Origin: Bacillus_BD sp050389805
GTDB lineage: Bacteria; Bacillota; Bacilli; Bacillales; Cytobacillaceae
Assembly (NCBI RefSeq): GCF_050389805.1
Contig: NZ_CP130945.1
Location: 2,170,001-2,234,000, forward strand
DNA: 64,000 nt
Direction of reading: 5' to 3'
In this document: piece by piece, positions 1-8,618 of the stretch
How the letters are laid out: each line of letters begins with the position of its first letter
How positions within the stretch are numbered: the stretch's first letter is position 1
The notes under the pieces: generated by a model
What the model saw: the letters and a program-made list of their open reading frames with translations, nothing else
The model's database searches: none
Told to the model about the DNA's origin: nothing
Made by a program: the position numbers and the translations under genes

Positions 1-71
1 TATAAATCATTATTTCTCTGTCATAGTGCGTTACGATCCCAAAAGTAGACAATATATTTTCGGATTTTCTT

Positions 72-112
72 AAAGAACTCAGTGCTGACAAGGACTGAGT
101 TCTTTCTCCTTC
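72..112 (+). terminator. Rho-independent terminator of an upstream gene
   Basis: Perfect 12-bp stem AAAGAACTCAGT / ACTGAGTTCTTT with a 10-nt loop, followed by a pyrimidine-rich tail. It probably ends a gene that lies left of the window. Confidence 0.65.
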
Positions 113-138
113 TCATCATCCTACAAGTGTTTCATAAC

Positions 139-179
139 CCTAGAAGGCAGTCAAGGAAGGCACTTGACGACCTTCTAGG
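139..179. other. 41-nt near-perfect hairpin
   Basis: CCTAGAAGG pairs with CCTTCTAGG, and inside it GTCAAG pairs with CTTGAC around a short loop. There is no T-run, so it is not a typical terminator. It may be a structured RNA or a remnant of a palindromic element; function unknown. Confidence 0.45.
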
Positions 180-234
180 ATTATGGGTGCTATTCTTCAA
201 AAAGGAGAATGGCTTTTTCTTATTGAAGACAAGT
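180..234 (+). repeat. Array module (M2/M3)
   Basis: Begins TTATGGGTGCTATTCTTC and continues through a stem-loop-like stretch to CTTATTGAAGA. It matches the repeat module found throughout the window and is the leftmost copy. Confidence 0.6.
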
Positions 235-240
235 AGCGGA

Positions 241-709
241 GATTCTAAAATAAATGTAATAAAAGCTGTTAGTGAAATCTTAGGATATAAAACTTAAGGA
301 AGCAAAGACTTTAGTTGATCAGGCACCTATTACCATTCTATCTATGACAACAGTAGAGAAAGCTGAGGAATTTGCTTATATTTTAGTGAAAGCAGAGGCA
401 AATGCCCGAGTAAAGACTTATAATGGTAATTATCACATTGTAAGAGCAACAGAAGATGAAGCATACGTTCTAATTGAGGACCCTAAACCTCGTATGTTTG
501 CACCCTCAATTCAAAAAGATAAATGGTTTATAAAGAGCGGTCAGATAGTCTCTTAAAATTCAATCGTTGCTAAATTAGATCGTGGATTCGTATTTGACCT
601 AATGAATATTAAAGCTGGGGCTAAGGGTCAAATTTTGGATATTTTGGTACTTAATGGTCAAGCGGTGAAGAAAGGCGATCCGATTCTTGTGATTAAAGTT
701 GATGACTAA
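241..709 (+). pseudogene. Broken fusion: ribosomal L7/L12 C-terminal-like domain plus biotinyl/lipoyl-like domain
   Basis: Reading through one frameshift (near 290) and one in-frame TAA (554-556) gives a continuous protein. The first part matches the L7/L12 C-terminal fold (KINVIKAVSEILG, then LKEAKTLVDQAP, then EKAEEFAYILVKAEANARVK). The second part resembles the end of a biotinyl carrier domain (LMNIKAGAKGQILDILV, NGQAVKKGDPILVIK), but the usual AMK lysine motif is not visible. The gene lies directly after an array module. It may once have been a real fusion or two adjacent genes; frame continuity favours a fusion. It is not functional as written. Confidence 0.6.
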
Positions 710-835
710 ATTAGTTTAATTTATATAGAATACCTGAAAGATTTCAATGTGTGCTATATCTATATATGATCATCATGCAAAAAAATCTTACAAAGGGAAT
801 AAATAAGGAAACAAAGGCTTGATATCGACAAGAAT

Positions 836-861
836 CAAAGGAGGGAAATTGCCCTCCTTTG
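836..861. terminator. Hairpin terminator of the 876-1481 gene
   Basis: CAAAGGAGGG / CCCTCCTTTG stem with a short AAATTG loop, just beyond the stop codon of the minus-strand gene. Confidence 0.6.
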
Positions 862-875
862 CTACGTATCATAAT

Positions 876-1481
876 TTATAATAAGGGTTGTTTATAGTCA
901 GACATAAAAACACTAGCACCTTCTACATAGAATAGAGAAGAAATTTCAAATTCTTGAGGTAACATGAAGTGTAATTGCTCATAACCTAAAGCATTTACTA
1001 ATAAATGAGCTGCTTCTGATGATGCTGGAAAGTTATTGGGATTAATGTCATTAGAGACTACATAAACTAACTGTCCATCTAATACTTGGATACCAATAAT
1101 ATCTAAGTAAGCAGTGTTTGAACCACTATTGAAGTCTACCTCAATGGCTTGAATAGTGGACTCATCAGCCATTAAATCTACTCTATGCTTATCTAAAGAG
1201 ATAGCCTCGTCAGTTACTCCAAAAATTAGATGATCATAAGAAACTGTCTCTTCAACATTTTCAGGTGGTGTTACGTCGGATTTATGTGGGTTGTGCTTAC
1301 CTTTCTCCCACCCGTAGTGATTTCCATTGTTTAAACCGGAAGTGACCACGGATTTGTGTGGGTTGTGTTTGCCTTTCTCCCATCCGTAATGATTTCCGTT
1401 GTTTGTGCCAGCAGCAAACGCTTGTGTCCCCATGGATAAAGACATTGCCCCAGCAAGAATAATTCCTATAAATTGTTTCAT
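876..1481 (-). CDS. Secreted protein with two tandem NNGNHYGWEKGKHNPHKS repeats
   Basis: A 201-residue protein with a clear Sec signal peptide (short basic N-terminus, hydrophobic core, cleavage near TQAFAA). Two copies of NNGNHYGWEKGKHNPHKS follow, separated by about 9 residues (residues 27-68), then a roughly 130-residue domain that I do not recognise. The repeats are rich in His, Asn and Lys and could bind metal or cell wall; that is a guess. A GGGGGAAT ribosome site precedes the ATG. It stands alone with its own terminator. Function unknown. Confidence 0.75.
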   Translation of the reverse strand: MKQFIGIILAGAMSLSMGTQAFAAGTNNGNHYGWEKGKHNPHKSVVTSGLNNGNHYGWEKGKHNPHKSDVTPPENVEETVSYDHLIFGVTDEAISLDKHRVDLMADESTIQAIEVDFNSGSNTAYLDIIGIQVLDGQLVYVVSNDINPNNFPASSEAAHLLVNALGYEQLHFMLPQEFEISSLFYVEGASVFMSDYKQPLL

Positions 1482-1595
1482 TTTGTGTTATTCCCCCTAA
1501 GAAGTAAGTATCGCAACAAAAATTATATTACCATAGATTTATGACACTTTGTTCGCTAATATAGTTCGCTTGGGGAAAATATAGAAGATATACAT

Positions 1596-1733
1596 ATGTA
1601 CACAACGGGTGAAGGCGGTGCAGAAGCCGAATTTTTTCTTTTTGCTATCTTTCATATATTAATAGAATTAGCTTTAATTTATTATTATGGAAAGTTACCA
1701 ATTATCAGATTTATAAAGTTCCCAGGCTTTTGA
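1596..1733 (+). CDS. Small membrane protein or C-terminal fragment
   Basis: A 45-residue reading frame starting MYTTGEGGAEAEFF, with one hydrophobic helix (FAIFHILIELALIYYY) and a basic end. The ribosome site is weak. It may be the tail of a decayed membrane protein instead of a complete gene. Confidence 0.3.
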   Translation: MYTTGEGGAEAEFFLFAIFHILIELALIYYYGKLPIIRFIKFPGF

Positions 1734-1830
1734 TAACAGTACGATAAATCCCAACTCAAATTGTATATTAGAGGAGTATTGCCTTGATTATGAAATTAGG
1801 TTAGTGAAAGAAGTAATTTTTCTATCTTTA

Positions 1831-1998
1831 GAAACATGGGGACGGTTCTTGTGTTTCATTTTGGAACAATGGGTAGGGTTGGTAAGGGATCCCCATAAAA
1901 TAGATAGTTAAATAAAGGGAAAAAGTTTCAATTTTTTCTCATTTAAACCATATCTCCTAAGATTTGCACTAAAAGTGAAACAGCGGAACTTTGTCAAC
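1831..1998 (+). repeat. Long REP-like element, copy 1
   Basis: Starts GAAACATGGGGACGGTTCTT, continues through CCCCATAAAAT and a TTTCTCATTTAAACCATAT core, and ends GAAACAGCGGAAC, so the ends are inverted-repeat-like. About 165 bp. A second copy lies at 8271-8428, and related half-elements at 22677-22692 and 62627-62685. GGGGACGGTTC repeats of this kind are common in Bacilli and often linked to RAYT transposases; no such transposase is in this window. Confidence 0.65.
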
Positions 1999-2086
1999 TT
2001 TTGTACAATACGGAGTGGTTCCTATCTAATCGTCTAGGAAATCCTTTACTGTCACATTTACTCTATCGTCCCTCTTACAATCCAGG

Positions 2087-2218
2087 TTTCATCCAGGGTG
2101 GAACAAAGGAAACATTGTCGCAGACAAGGGTTACGATGAGCGGGTTTCAGTGGAGGACTTAGTAGAATCTGCCGAGATATATGCTGAGACGGCAATCGAG
2201 TATCTTAGGTCATTTTAA
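2087..2218 (+). pseudogene. C-terminal fragment of a probable M20-family peptidase
   Basis: A 43-codon open stretch without a start encodes FHPGWNKGNIVADKGYDER then VSVEDLVESAEIYAETAIE. This resembles the C-terminal end of M20 metallopeptidases/deacylases, where a short E-x-V-x-V-E-D-L motif precedes the last helix. The rest of the gene is absent. Confidence 0.4.
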
Positions 2219-2350
2219 ATCTATTCACTAAACTTATGTTAAATCGTATTTGTTATTAAAGCCAGGTGCTAATGTTCAATAAGTGTTCAGGCTTTAATAA
2301 GTCTTTGACCTTCCAAAATGTCAGCTAGTTAAATCATTAGTTATGCAAGA

Positions 2351-2395
2351 AAAGGGAGCTATTCTTGCATAAGATAGCGCCCATTCTTTATTTAA
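2351..2395 (+). repeat. Array module hairpin (M2)
   Basis: GGGAGCTATTCTTG / CATAAGATAGCGCCC stem-loop followed by ATTCTTTATTTAA. Same form as the copies at 27059 and 63653. It opens the duplicated block that reappears at 21.95 kb. Confidence 0.6.
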
Positions 2396-2700
2396 CGAGG
2401 ATGAACTTTTCGGAAAGATCCCTTATTCCAGCTTATCGGGGGGATGGGCAAAAACAACCACCATATTCTTATCTAACCATAACGTTTAGGACTCTTTCAT
2501 TGATATAGATAACCTCTTTCTTTTCTTTATCGAAATAATAAACTTTCATTTTTTGATACGCATCGTCCTAATTATTTGTAAGCACTCCAAATTACCCATC
2601 AGCTAATTGAATCATATTCGAATAATTAGATTTGAATCCTAGTAGTTTGAATCGTGATCGACTGTAACGTTTCTGCATCCAGCTCCTAATAAAATAAGAA
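2396..2700 (-). pseudogene. Degenerate small lipoprotein-like gene, copy 1 of 2
   Basis: The reverse strand carries a decayed frame with NVTVNHDPNYWDSN-like and YYFDKEKKEVIY segments. A clearly related copy is at 21986-22285. Both have several frameshifts or stops. Both are bounded by an array hairpin on the left and a REP palindrome on the right. A small hypothetical lipoprotein is likely for the ancestor; no function can be given. Confidence 0.45.
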
Positions 2701-2707
2701 ATATGAG

Positions 2708-2771
2708 CCCATTGGCTCAGTCCCACGGTGAAGTAAAGGATTGCCGTGGCGGGGGACGGACCCCATTTTTT
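2708..2771. repeat. REP palindrome (GGGGTCAGTCCCCCG family), copy 1
   Basis: Divergent copy of a 60-bp palindrome whose arms are GGGGTCAGTCCCCCG and CGGGGGACTGACCCC, with GTAAAGGATTACCG between and a T-run at the end. This copy joins directly to codons of the histidine-kinase remnant. Confidence 0.75.
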
Positions 2772-3295
2772 GACTTGCGAACACCTTTATCTTCAATAAA
2801 GGGCTATGTTGAAGGTTTACTAGATGGGGTAGCAAGGGATCAAGAAATGCGTGAAAGGTATCTGAGAGTTATTCATGATAAATCAAATCACTTAGATTAT
2901 TTAATTTCGAATACTCGAAAATGGAAATATACGAACTTCCCCTTCATAAAGAAGTTGTGAATGTAAAATATTACATTGAAGAGATGTTGGAAAAAATGAA
3001 ATTTGATTTGATTCGAAATGAGACGAATCTTGAATTGATTGAAGTCGAACAAACAAATAACCATCTTATTGTAAAAGTGAAAGATGATGGTCAAGGGATT
3101 GATGAGGAAAATATCTCAAACATTTTTAATCCTTTTTTTCGCGGTGAAAAGTCAAGAACTAAAAAACAAAGTAGTGGATCAGGATTGGGTCTTTCCATCA
3201 TGAATTATATTATGAAAACTCATCAAGGTTCTATTCATGTCGAAAGTCAAAAAGGGGAAGGAAGCCTTTTTACACTCACGCTTCCATTTAATTAA
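2772..3295 (+). pseudogene. Sensor histidine kinase remnant (HisKA and HATPase)
   Basis: Frame 1 begins DLRTPLSSIKGYVEGLLDG, the helix right after the phosphoacceptor His; that His and everything upstream are replaced by a REP palindrome. A frameshift near 2920 leads to IEEMLEKMKFDL, then an apparent deletion removes the N box. The ATP-lid part survives: DDGQGID (G1) and GSGLGLSIMNYIM (G2). Two overlapping frames plus missing key residues show this is dead. No cognate response regulator is adjacent. Confidence 0.8.
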
Positions 3296-3348
3296 CTTAA
3301 AGTCTCACCACTAACGAACAAAGTCATTGACTGGGAAGTACAACGCTT

Positions 3349-3555
3349 CTATTCAACAAAGAGATCCTCCATAATCGGGTGCATTTAAGGAAAAAGAAAT
3401 GCGCCTTCTTTAGCTATAGGACCATTTAATGGAGGAAGGAACTCAGGAAAAATTGAATACTTAAGGTAATGCTAGTGTGGTGTTTGTGAAAGGTTGTACT
3501 TAAACTATAGGGTAGTTTTTTCGAAGAAGGAGAAGTTCCTTTTTTGTTGAAGTTA
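3349..3555 (+). repeat. Array module, long form (two units)
   Basis: First unit: ATAATCGGGTGCATTTAAGG with the AAATGCGCC return arm, then CTATAGGACCATTTAATGG. Second unit: TTTGTGAAAGGTTGTACTTA (M1) and AACTATAGGGTAG with a GAAGAAGGAGAAGTTCC arm. The stretch 3365-3510 also matches 45383-45530. The second unit is the left edge of the duplicated membrane-protein cassette. Confidence 0.75.
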
Positions 3556-3618
3556 TATTAAATGAATCAATTACTTTTTGGTAGTTAGGACAATTGGGAG
3601 GGAGTTAGAGGGGATTAA

Positions 3619-4044
3619 ATGAAGAATAAAACTAACCTGAAAATTATAAACTGGAGTATTTTCATAATAGTTGTATTGACGGCGGTTATTACTGCAATTG
3701 TCACATTATACGACCTATACAATACACCTGCTTTTGGTGAAGATGCGCAGTCTCGTGTGGGATTCCGTTGGGGGACACTCCATATTATTATCTCGATTGC
3801 CATACTGATTATTTCTGTTTTTTTAGCAATAGGTTGGAAACGATTATTCCCGTTCAACGTTCCTATTACTATCATTCTGGTTGGTTTTTGCTATGTATTA
3901 TTTTTTCTTACATTTACGATTGGATGGGTTGGTATACAGGGGATGATTGGATTCTTTATCGCTTTCCTAATAGGGGTGATTTTAATAAGTTCTTATTCAA
4001 TTTCTTTTCTTATACAACGTCTCAAGACTACAAATAAGAGTTAA
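3619..4044 (+). CDS. Four-helix membrane protein, copy 1 of a duplicated cassette
   Basis: A 141-residue protein with four predicted membrane helices (about residues 10-30, 53-75, 80-102, 108-132) and a loop containing YDLYNTPAFGEDAQSR between the first two. It lies just behind an array module. A second copy (31182-31607) is nearly identical at the protein level, and the upstream module region is also conserved, but similarity stops at the stop codon. I do not recognise the family. The GGGAGGGAGTTAGAGGGG stretch provides the ribosome site. Confidence 0.75.
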   Translation: MKNKTNLKIINWSIFIIVVLTAVITAIVTLYDLYNTPAFGEDAQSRVGFRWGTLHIIISIAILIISVFLAIGWKRLFPFNVPITIILVGFCYVLFFLTFTIGWVGIQGMIGFFIAFLIGVILISSYSISFLIQRLKTTNKS

Positions 4045-4159
4045 TCATTTGAATTACTTTAAAAACAACCTTCTGCTAATGGGTAGCAATATTTATCGAA
4101 CCAGGCTATCATATACAGCATTCTTTTTATTAAAGTAACGGGGTAGCATCCCTGTTAAA

Positions 4160-4308
4160 TGTTTGTGAAAAAATGTACTTAAACTATCGGGTGCTTATGT
4201 TAAAAAATGGGGTTGCCGCGGCAATCCTTTTTCTTATTCGACTAACGGGCAGGTTAATTTAAGAGTGGTGCATACTATTATTCAACAATCGGTTGCTTTA
4301 AGGAGGGG
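4160..4308 (+). repeat. Array module, M1+M2+M3
   Basis: TTTGTGAAAAAATGTACTTA, AACTATCGGGTGC, then GGGGTTGCCGCGGCAATCC hairpin with a T-run, CGACTAACGGGCAGGTTAAT and finally TTATTCAACAATCGG. One of the most complete copies. The same GTTGC-GCGGCAATCC hairpin appears at 29141 and, degraded, at 37752. Confidence 0.75.
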
Positions 4309-4316
4309 ATAATGAC

Positions 4317-4529
4317 ATGAAGTTTATTTACTTTAATGATACAGGAAGAACAGTTACCATACACCGAGCTACTTTTTCACAGGTTGTAAAGAATTAAGTA
4401 AACCAATTAGCCCTCTAGAACAAAGAGTATTTGAATTGCCAGAAGGTACATTTCCTTGGGTATAAAATGTGGGATTATGGAGAAATAGATTAAGCATATT
4501 CGTTTCACCTATGAAAGAAGCAGAATAAT
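4317..4529 (+). pseudogene. Frameshifted small cassette gene
   Basis: Opens MKFIYFNDTGRTVTIHRATF after a GGAGGGGATAATGAC ribosome site, then shifts frame to GCKELSKPISPLEQRVFELP, then reads EGTFPWV and again shifts to MWDYG and LSIFVSPMKEAE. Joining the frames gives one small soluble protein of about 70 residues. At least two frameshifts. Family not recognised with certainty. Confidence 0.55.
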
Positions 4530-4838
4530 ATTCTTCAGGATTTCTCTAAGTTATAATAATTGTTGAACATTGAAAATCGCTATTTTAACTCTCGTAAAAA
4601 GCTGAAAAAATACAGAAAATAGGGAATAAGTGGGCATTTTTGAAATATGTTTAAATCACTAAATATTGATATAAAGGGAATAAAAAGTGACCTAATCATA
4701 GTGATTCGGTCTACTAATAGTTCTGTTATTCCGTGTGTTTCTCCCCTATAACGATACTTAAGGTTGGATGCCCCTCTTTTTTTAAATCGGTTGATTCCAA
4801 TGCATTCAACTAATATATTTAAGTTTAAATTGTATAAG
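4530..4838. other. Gene-free stretch
   Basis: AT-rich DNA between a broken cassette and the 3' end of the next minus-strand gene. I see no convincing frame or structured element. Confidence 0.5.
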
Positions 4839-5204
4839 TTATTTCTTTGTGAATTTGGTCATCATTGAATTTAAATGTGGCTTTATTTCTTCTAACAAAG
4901 GTTTCATATTTTTTATGAAAGCAGCGGCCCTATCTATGGTTTCAAAAAGTAATTTTTGGTCTACTCCGTTAAGGAGCTGCTCAATTTGATTTTCGGGATC
5001 CTTCGTTTGATGTATCGGTTCTTTTCTACGATGTCCTAAAATCCAGTCGGGTCTTTGAGGTCTTATAATGGATGACGTTTGATTATCCTCTGTTTCTTCT
5101 ATTTTTAACGGTGCTCGTCTCTGTCTTTTATGCCTGAACATAAAAGTGGATAACATGTCCGATTCATGCTCTGAAACTGGATTCTGTCTTTTATCTTTTT
5201 CCAT
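4839..5204 (-). CDS. Small hypothetical protein
   Basis: 121 residues when started at MEKDKRQNPVSEHESD, chosen because AAAGGGGGGAAC sits 8 bases upstream; a longer frame extends 58 residues further but lacks such a site. The N-terminal half is polar and Arg-rich (FRHKRQRRAP, RPDWILGHRRKE). The C-terminal half is amphipathic (LFETIDRAAAFIKNMKPLLE), compatible with a spore-coat or YqfQ/YppG-like protein, but no family assignment is safe. Confidence 0.6.
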   Translation of the reverse strand: MEKDKRQNPVSEHESDMLSTFMFRHKRQRRAPLKIEETEDNQTSSIIRPQRPDWILGHRRKEPIHQTKDPENQIEQLLNGVDQKLLFETIDRAAAFIKNMKPLLEEIKPHLNSMMTKFTKK

Positions 5205-5800
5205 ATTATCGTTCCCCCCTTTCCTGGATAAATTATGCTCATCCTTATTTAAAGGATTGGACAAATCATCCCTATTTATGGTCATGTGAGGAAAGAGTCC
5301 AACAAACAAAACGCCAAAAATGTATATTTTCATTGATTTGTTAATCAGTCCCTGATACCTAGTATTCCATTTATTCAAAAAATATAAGGGAAGAGGGTAA
5401 TACTCATACAGAACCTATTACGCCGCTTTTTTGCCAAACCTAGCACAAAACGTCTGTTTTCATTAAGGGCCATATTCTTTTATAAGAGAATACCTATTAG
5501 GAACCCTAAGAAAATTCCATTAACGATCATTTATGGCTTTAACTTCAAAATAAACATAGAAATAAATACCAGTGTTTTTCCAGAGTGCAAAAAAGTTATA
5601 CATAGCTAGATTATATTAAAACGTTGTTGTATCGTTACATATTGAAAATGTTACGGTGAAAGTCAATACAGAATCAGGTTTTTAATAAGTCTTTGTCTTT
5701 TTGGGAAAAATGTACAATTTCACTTCGTTCATGTTGTTTATCCAAACAAATTATATTCAGATACGTAAAATAAAGTATCAAATTTAAGGTGGTGAAGAAG
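5205..5800. other. Intergenic region
   Basis: Contains a weak module-like piece near 5455 (GTCTGTTTTCATTAAGGGCC) and a TTTTTAATAAGTCTTTG motif near 5680 that recurs near 2295. No gene seen. The right end carries the GGTGGTGAAGAAG ribosome site of the next gene. Confidence 0.4.
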
Positions 5801-5920
5801 ATGGGCTATGGATATAGCTGTGGTGGCTACGGTTATGGCGGAGGATACGGCAGTACTTTTGTTTTAATCGTAGTATTGTTCATTCTTTTGATTATTGTTG
5901 GAGCTTCTTTCTATAACTAA
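5801..5920 (+). CDS. YjcZ-family tiny membrane protein
   Basis: 39 residues: a Gly/Tyr-rich head (MGYGYSCGGYGYGGGYGS) followed by one hydrophobic helix (FVLIVVLFILLIIVGASF). This is the signature of the YjcZ / tiny transmembrane Bacillus family, often expressed during sporulation. GGTGGTGAAG lies 6-8 bases before the ATG. It is followed by its own terminator. Role unknown even in model Bacilli. Confidence 0.85.
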   Translation: MGYGYSCGGYGYGGGYGSTFVLIVVLFILLIIVGASFYN

Positions 5921-5989
5921 TAGCTTTAGTGGTGGATATGCAAATAATTTTTGCGTTTACTTTTGTTTTATCCAACCTTCAAATCCTAA

Positions 5990-6019
5990 GAACCTCTGAA
6001 TATATTTCAGGGGTTTTTA
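5990..6019 (+). terminator. Terminator after the YjcZ-like gene
   Basis: ACCTCTGAA / TTCAGGGGT stem and a TTTTT tail. Confidence 0.7.
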
Positions 6020-6079
6020 GTACATACGATATTTCTCTTGATACATAATTTATAATAACAATTCGAGAGGAGGTATAGA

Positions 6080-6331
6080 TTTTCTGAGATTAGACCGGAC
6101 ATCGATCAATACCTTCAAGCAAACAGCAGGAATGCAGAAGAACGAGTGCAACTATTCCGCTTAGCATGGGATTTAACAATGAGTCCATTTGGCACAAGAC
6201 AAACTCAGTATGAAAGGTACTTCTTTGGCGATCCTATTCGAAAAGCAAATGGCTTGTACACATTCTATCCAAAGGATAAACAGGTGGATATAGTGAGTGT
6301 ATTATTAAATTTAAAAAAACAAGATATTTGA
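6080..6331 (+). pseudogene. C-terminal fragment of 4-hydroxyphenylacetate 3-hydroxylase (HpaB-type)
   Basis: The open frame from about 6080 reads SEIRPDIDQYLQANSRNAEE then RVQLFRLAWDLTMSPFGTRQ and TQYERYFFGDPIRKANGLYT. These are hallmark residues of the C-terminal end of the HpaB / YoaI flavin-dependent monooxygenase family. About 400 N-terminal residues are missing, so it is a remnant. An AGAGGAGGT sequence just upstream is coincidental or left over from the junction. Confidence 0.75.
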
Positions 6332-6902
6332 TTGTAAAAAATAAATTACAACTTCGAACGTTCCCTTAACAGGTAGAGACGCTATTCCTATCTGTTTGCT
6401 TAATTAAGACCATCAACCTATAGTATTTTAAAGCCTCTGGATGAAATCTAGGTGGAATTATAATTCGGGGTTACATTAAGAACATATCCTTTTTCTAGAG
6501 AGTTAAAGAAATTCAGGGTTTTCTTGTTTAAATTTTAATTAAAAAGTACAGGGCAATTTAAGCCTTGAGGCATACATTATTGTAAGCCGCCACCAGTGTA
6601 GCAGTCTCATATATTTCACTCTCCAGTAGAAGAACGGTATAGGATACCGTCTTCTTCATACATATTAAATCTTTTATAACCTTCCGGGTTAATTCTGGAA
6701 AGGGCTCAGACTACTAAGGACTACAAAAAACGGGTACTTTAGCATAATAAGGAATTGAAATATTGAGCCTGTTCTTATATATTCTTGCTCTTCTTCCCCT
6801 TTAGAAAACACACTGCCATAAACAACATTTTCTGATTAACCGAATAAAGTAGATAGAGGAGTAAATTGCAACATCAGTAATCAAATTACGTGAAACTTTG
6901 TT
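6332..6902. other. Intergenic region with possible decayed minus-strand coding sequence
   Basis: Around 6590-6660 the reverse strand reads YETATLVAAYNNVCLKA in one frame, preceded by an acidic stretch, which looks like coding decay, but no family is recognised. Otherwise no feature is seen. Confidence 0.25.
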
Positions 6903-6970
6903 TTTCAACCTTCAAGTAGGAGAATAGCTTTTTCTTATTGAAGTAAAGGGTAGTTTAGTGGAAGAAAGGA
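6903..6970 (+). repeat. Array module (M2/M3)
   Basis: TTCAACCTTCAAGTAGGAG, TTTCTTATTGAAGTAAAGGG and TAGTTTAGTGGAAGAAAGG. Confidence 0.6.
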
Positions 6971-7075
6971 GCGACTAACAATTCCCTTTAATTTAAGAGT
7001 AAATATGGTTATCATTTGCTATTTTAGGTAAAAAATTAAAGGCGTTGTGTTTGATCCTGGTACATGAGATTTTTT

Positions 7076-8074
7076 TCAATCGGACTCAGGTTGTTTTTCT
7101 AACCATTCATGTTTAACCATAATATTATAAGAAAAAGCACCAGCCTCCATTGCGTGGGTAAATACTTTAGAATAGTTTACGATTATATCCGATCTGAAGC
7201 TGGAACCTATTGATCCACCATAGTAAGTAAGAGCTGCATTAACTAAAAACCCTGCGTGAAACATGAGCAATTTGTCAGAAAATGGGCTTACAGTAGAATC
7301 GGTAATCTCAGCATCCCATTTCTCAGGGATTGGCAAATGATCCTGTTGTAAGATAGCGTCAAAGCTTTCAGCATCTTTCCCTGCTAATTTAACGTTCTTT
7401 AACATAAAATTACGAACGTCTTCACGAACTGCCACCTGACTAAAAGCTAAACTTAACGAACTGATAAAACCAGTTTTCGTAGAATTAAAAAAAAGAGTGC
7501 TGATTTCCGAACTATTTAGTGGTCTTTTGTCACCAATTAAATTAGAAATAAATCCTGGTGATTCTATAAACTCCGCCCCATGAGGTGAAGGAATAGAGGG
7601 GACACTTGTAAATTTTGGCTGTTTTTTTGCTAATTCGGCTATTTTTTGGAACAATTCCTTAGATGAAACCGTACAATCAAAAAAATAATTTTGAATGTCT
7701 TGTCGCTCCATGTTTGTAATCGCTAAGCTATAAGCGGTTAAACCATGTATGGTCATTATATACGTGTAAAAAAGTAAAAATTGGTCAGAAAACAGTCGAG
7801 GGGAATTAACATTCACGTCATTCTCAGTAAATCCTATTGGGATTTGAAAATTAGCGCTTTTTAAGAATTCGGTGATTTTCGTAACATGGCTCTCAGCTAA
7901 CTGTAATGCGAATTCTAAAATGAGTTTTATCTCTTTGTTTTCAACGATGTTAAGAAAATATTTGTATACACATATTGCCATACTATCGCCCAGATACTGA
8001 AGCCAAAGGGCTGATACTTCCGCAGCGGTTAAAGAGTTGCTAGTGTTGCTCCTGTTTTTTTTGAAAATTCCCAT
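7076..8074 (-). CDS. DUF3231 family protein
   Basis: 332 residues from MGIFKKNRSNTSNSLTAAEV, start chosen for the GGAGGT site 7 bases upstream. Two similar helical halves (for example EVSALWLQYLGDSMAICVYK in the first and SSEISTLFFNSTKTGFISSL in the second) are the tandem ferritin-like layout of DUF3231 proteins, common in spore-forming Bacilli. The family role is not settled; some members are spore- or stress-associated. It stands alone, flanked by modules. Confidence 0.8.
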   Translation of the reverse strand: MGIFKKNRSNTSNSLTAAEVSALWLQYLGDSMAICVYKYFLNIVENKEIKLILEFALQLAESHVTKITEFLKSANFQIPIGFTENDVNVNSPRLFSDQFLLFYTYIMTIHGLTAYSLAITNMERQDIQNYFFDCTVSSKELFQKIAELAKKQPKFTSVPSIPSPHGAEFIESPGFISNLIGDKRPLNSSEISTLFFNSTKTGFISSLSLAFSQVAVREDVRNFMLKNVKLAGKDAESFDAILQQDHLPIPEKWDAEITDSTVSPFSDKLLMFHAGFLVNAALTYYGGSIGSSFRSDIIVNYSKVFTHAMEAGAFSYNIMVKHEWLEKQPESD

Positions 8075-8210
8075 AGGAAATACCTCCAATTTTTTTCATT
8101 GGGTATTTTAAGATTATTTTATGGAATTGGTATTGAAGTATACAGCTTCCCTTATTTTCCCTTTATACCAAAAACACTTAATATTGACTTTTGCTCAAAC
8201 AAAGGATAAT

Positions 8211-8258
8211 TGTGAAATATTGTACTTAAATAACTGTCAAATACTTCAACAAGGGTTT
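8211..8258 (+). repeat. Array module (M1)
   Basis: TTGTGAAATATTGTACTTAA followed by CTTCAACAAGGG and a T-run. Confidence 0.55.
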
Positions 8259-8270
8259 TGTTTTTTTATT

Positions 8271-8428
8271 TGAAACATGGGGACGGTTCTTGTGTTTCAT
8301 TTTGGAACAAGGGATGGGAAGGAATCCCCATAAAATCGACAGTTAAATAAAGGGCAAAAGTTTCAATTTTTTCTCATTTAAACCATATAACCTAAGATTT
8401 GTATCAGATTTGAAACACCGGAACCGAC
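8271..8428 (+). repeat. Long REP-like element, copy 2
   Basis: About 160 bp, closely related to 1831-1998: GAAACATGGGGACGGTTCTT at the left, ATCCCCATAAAATCGAC in the middle, TTGAAACACCGGAACCG at the right. Confidence 0.65.
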
Positions 8429-8618
8429 CTAGCGTTTTGCTTATAGTAGATCTTGAACGCGTACAAAGTGGGGTGAGTAAAAAGTATTGAAGTTTGAACA
8501 ATTTAATGAAATAAGTGTCTGAGTTTTAGGAATTTCGACAGTGGACAATCTATAGAAATCCATTTAAGATTTCTATAAGTCATAGTATTTCAAAAATTGA
8601 AAAAGAGGAGGATGTTCA

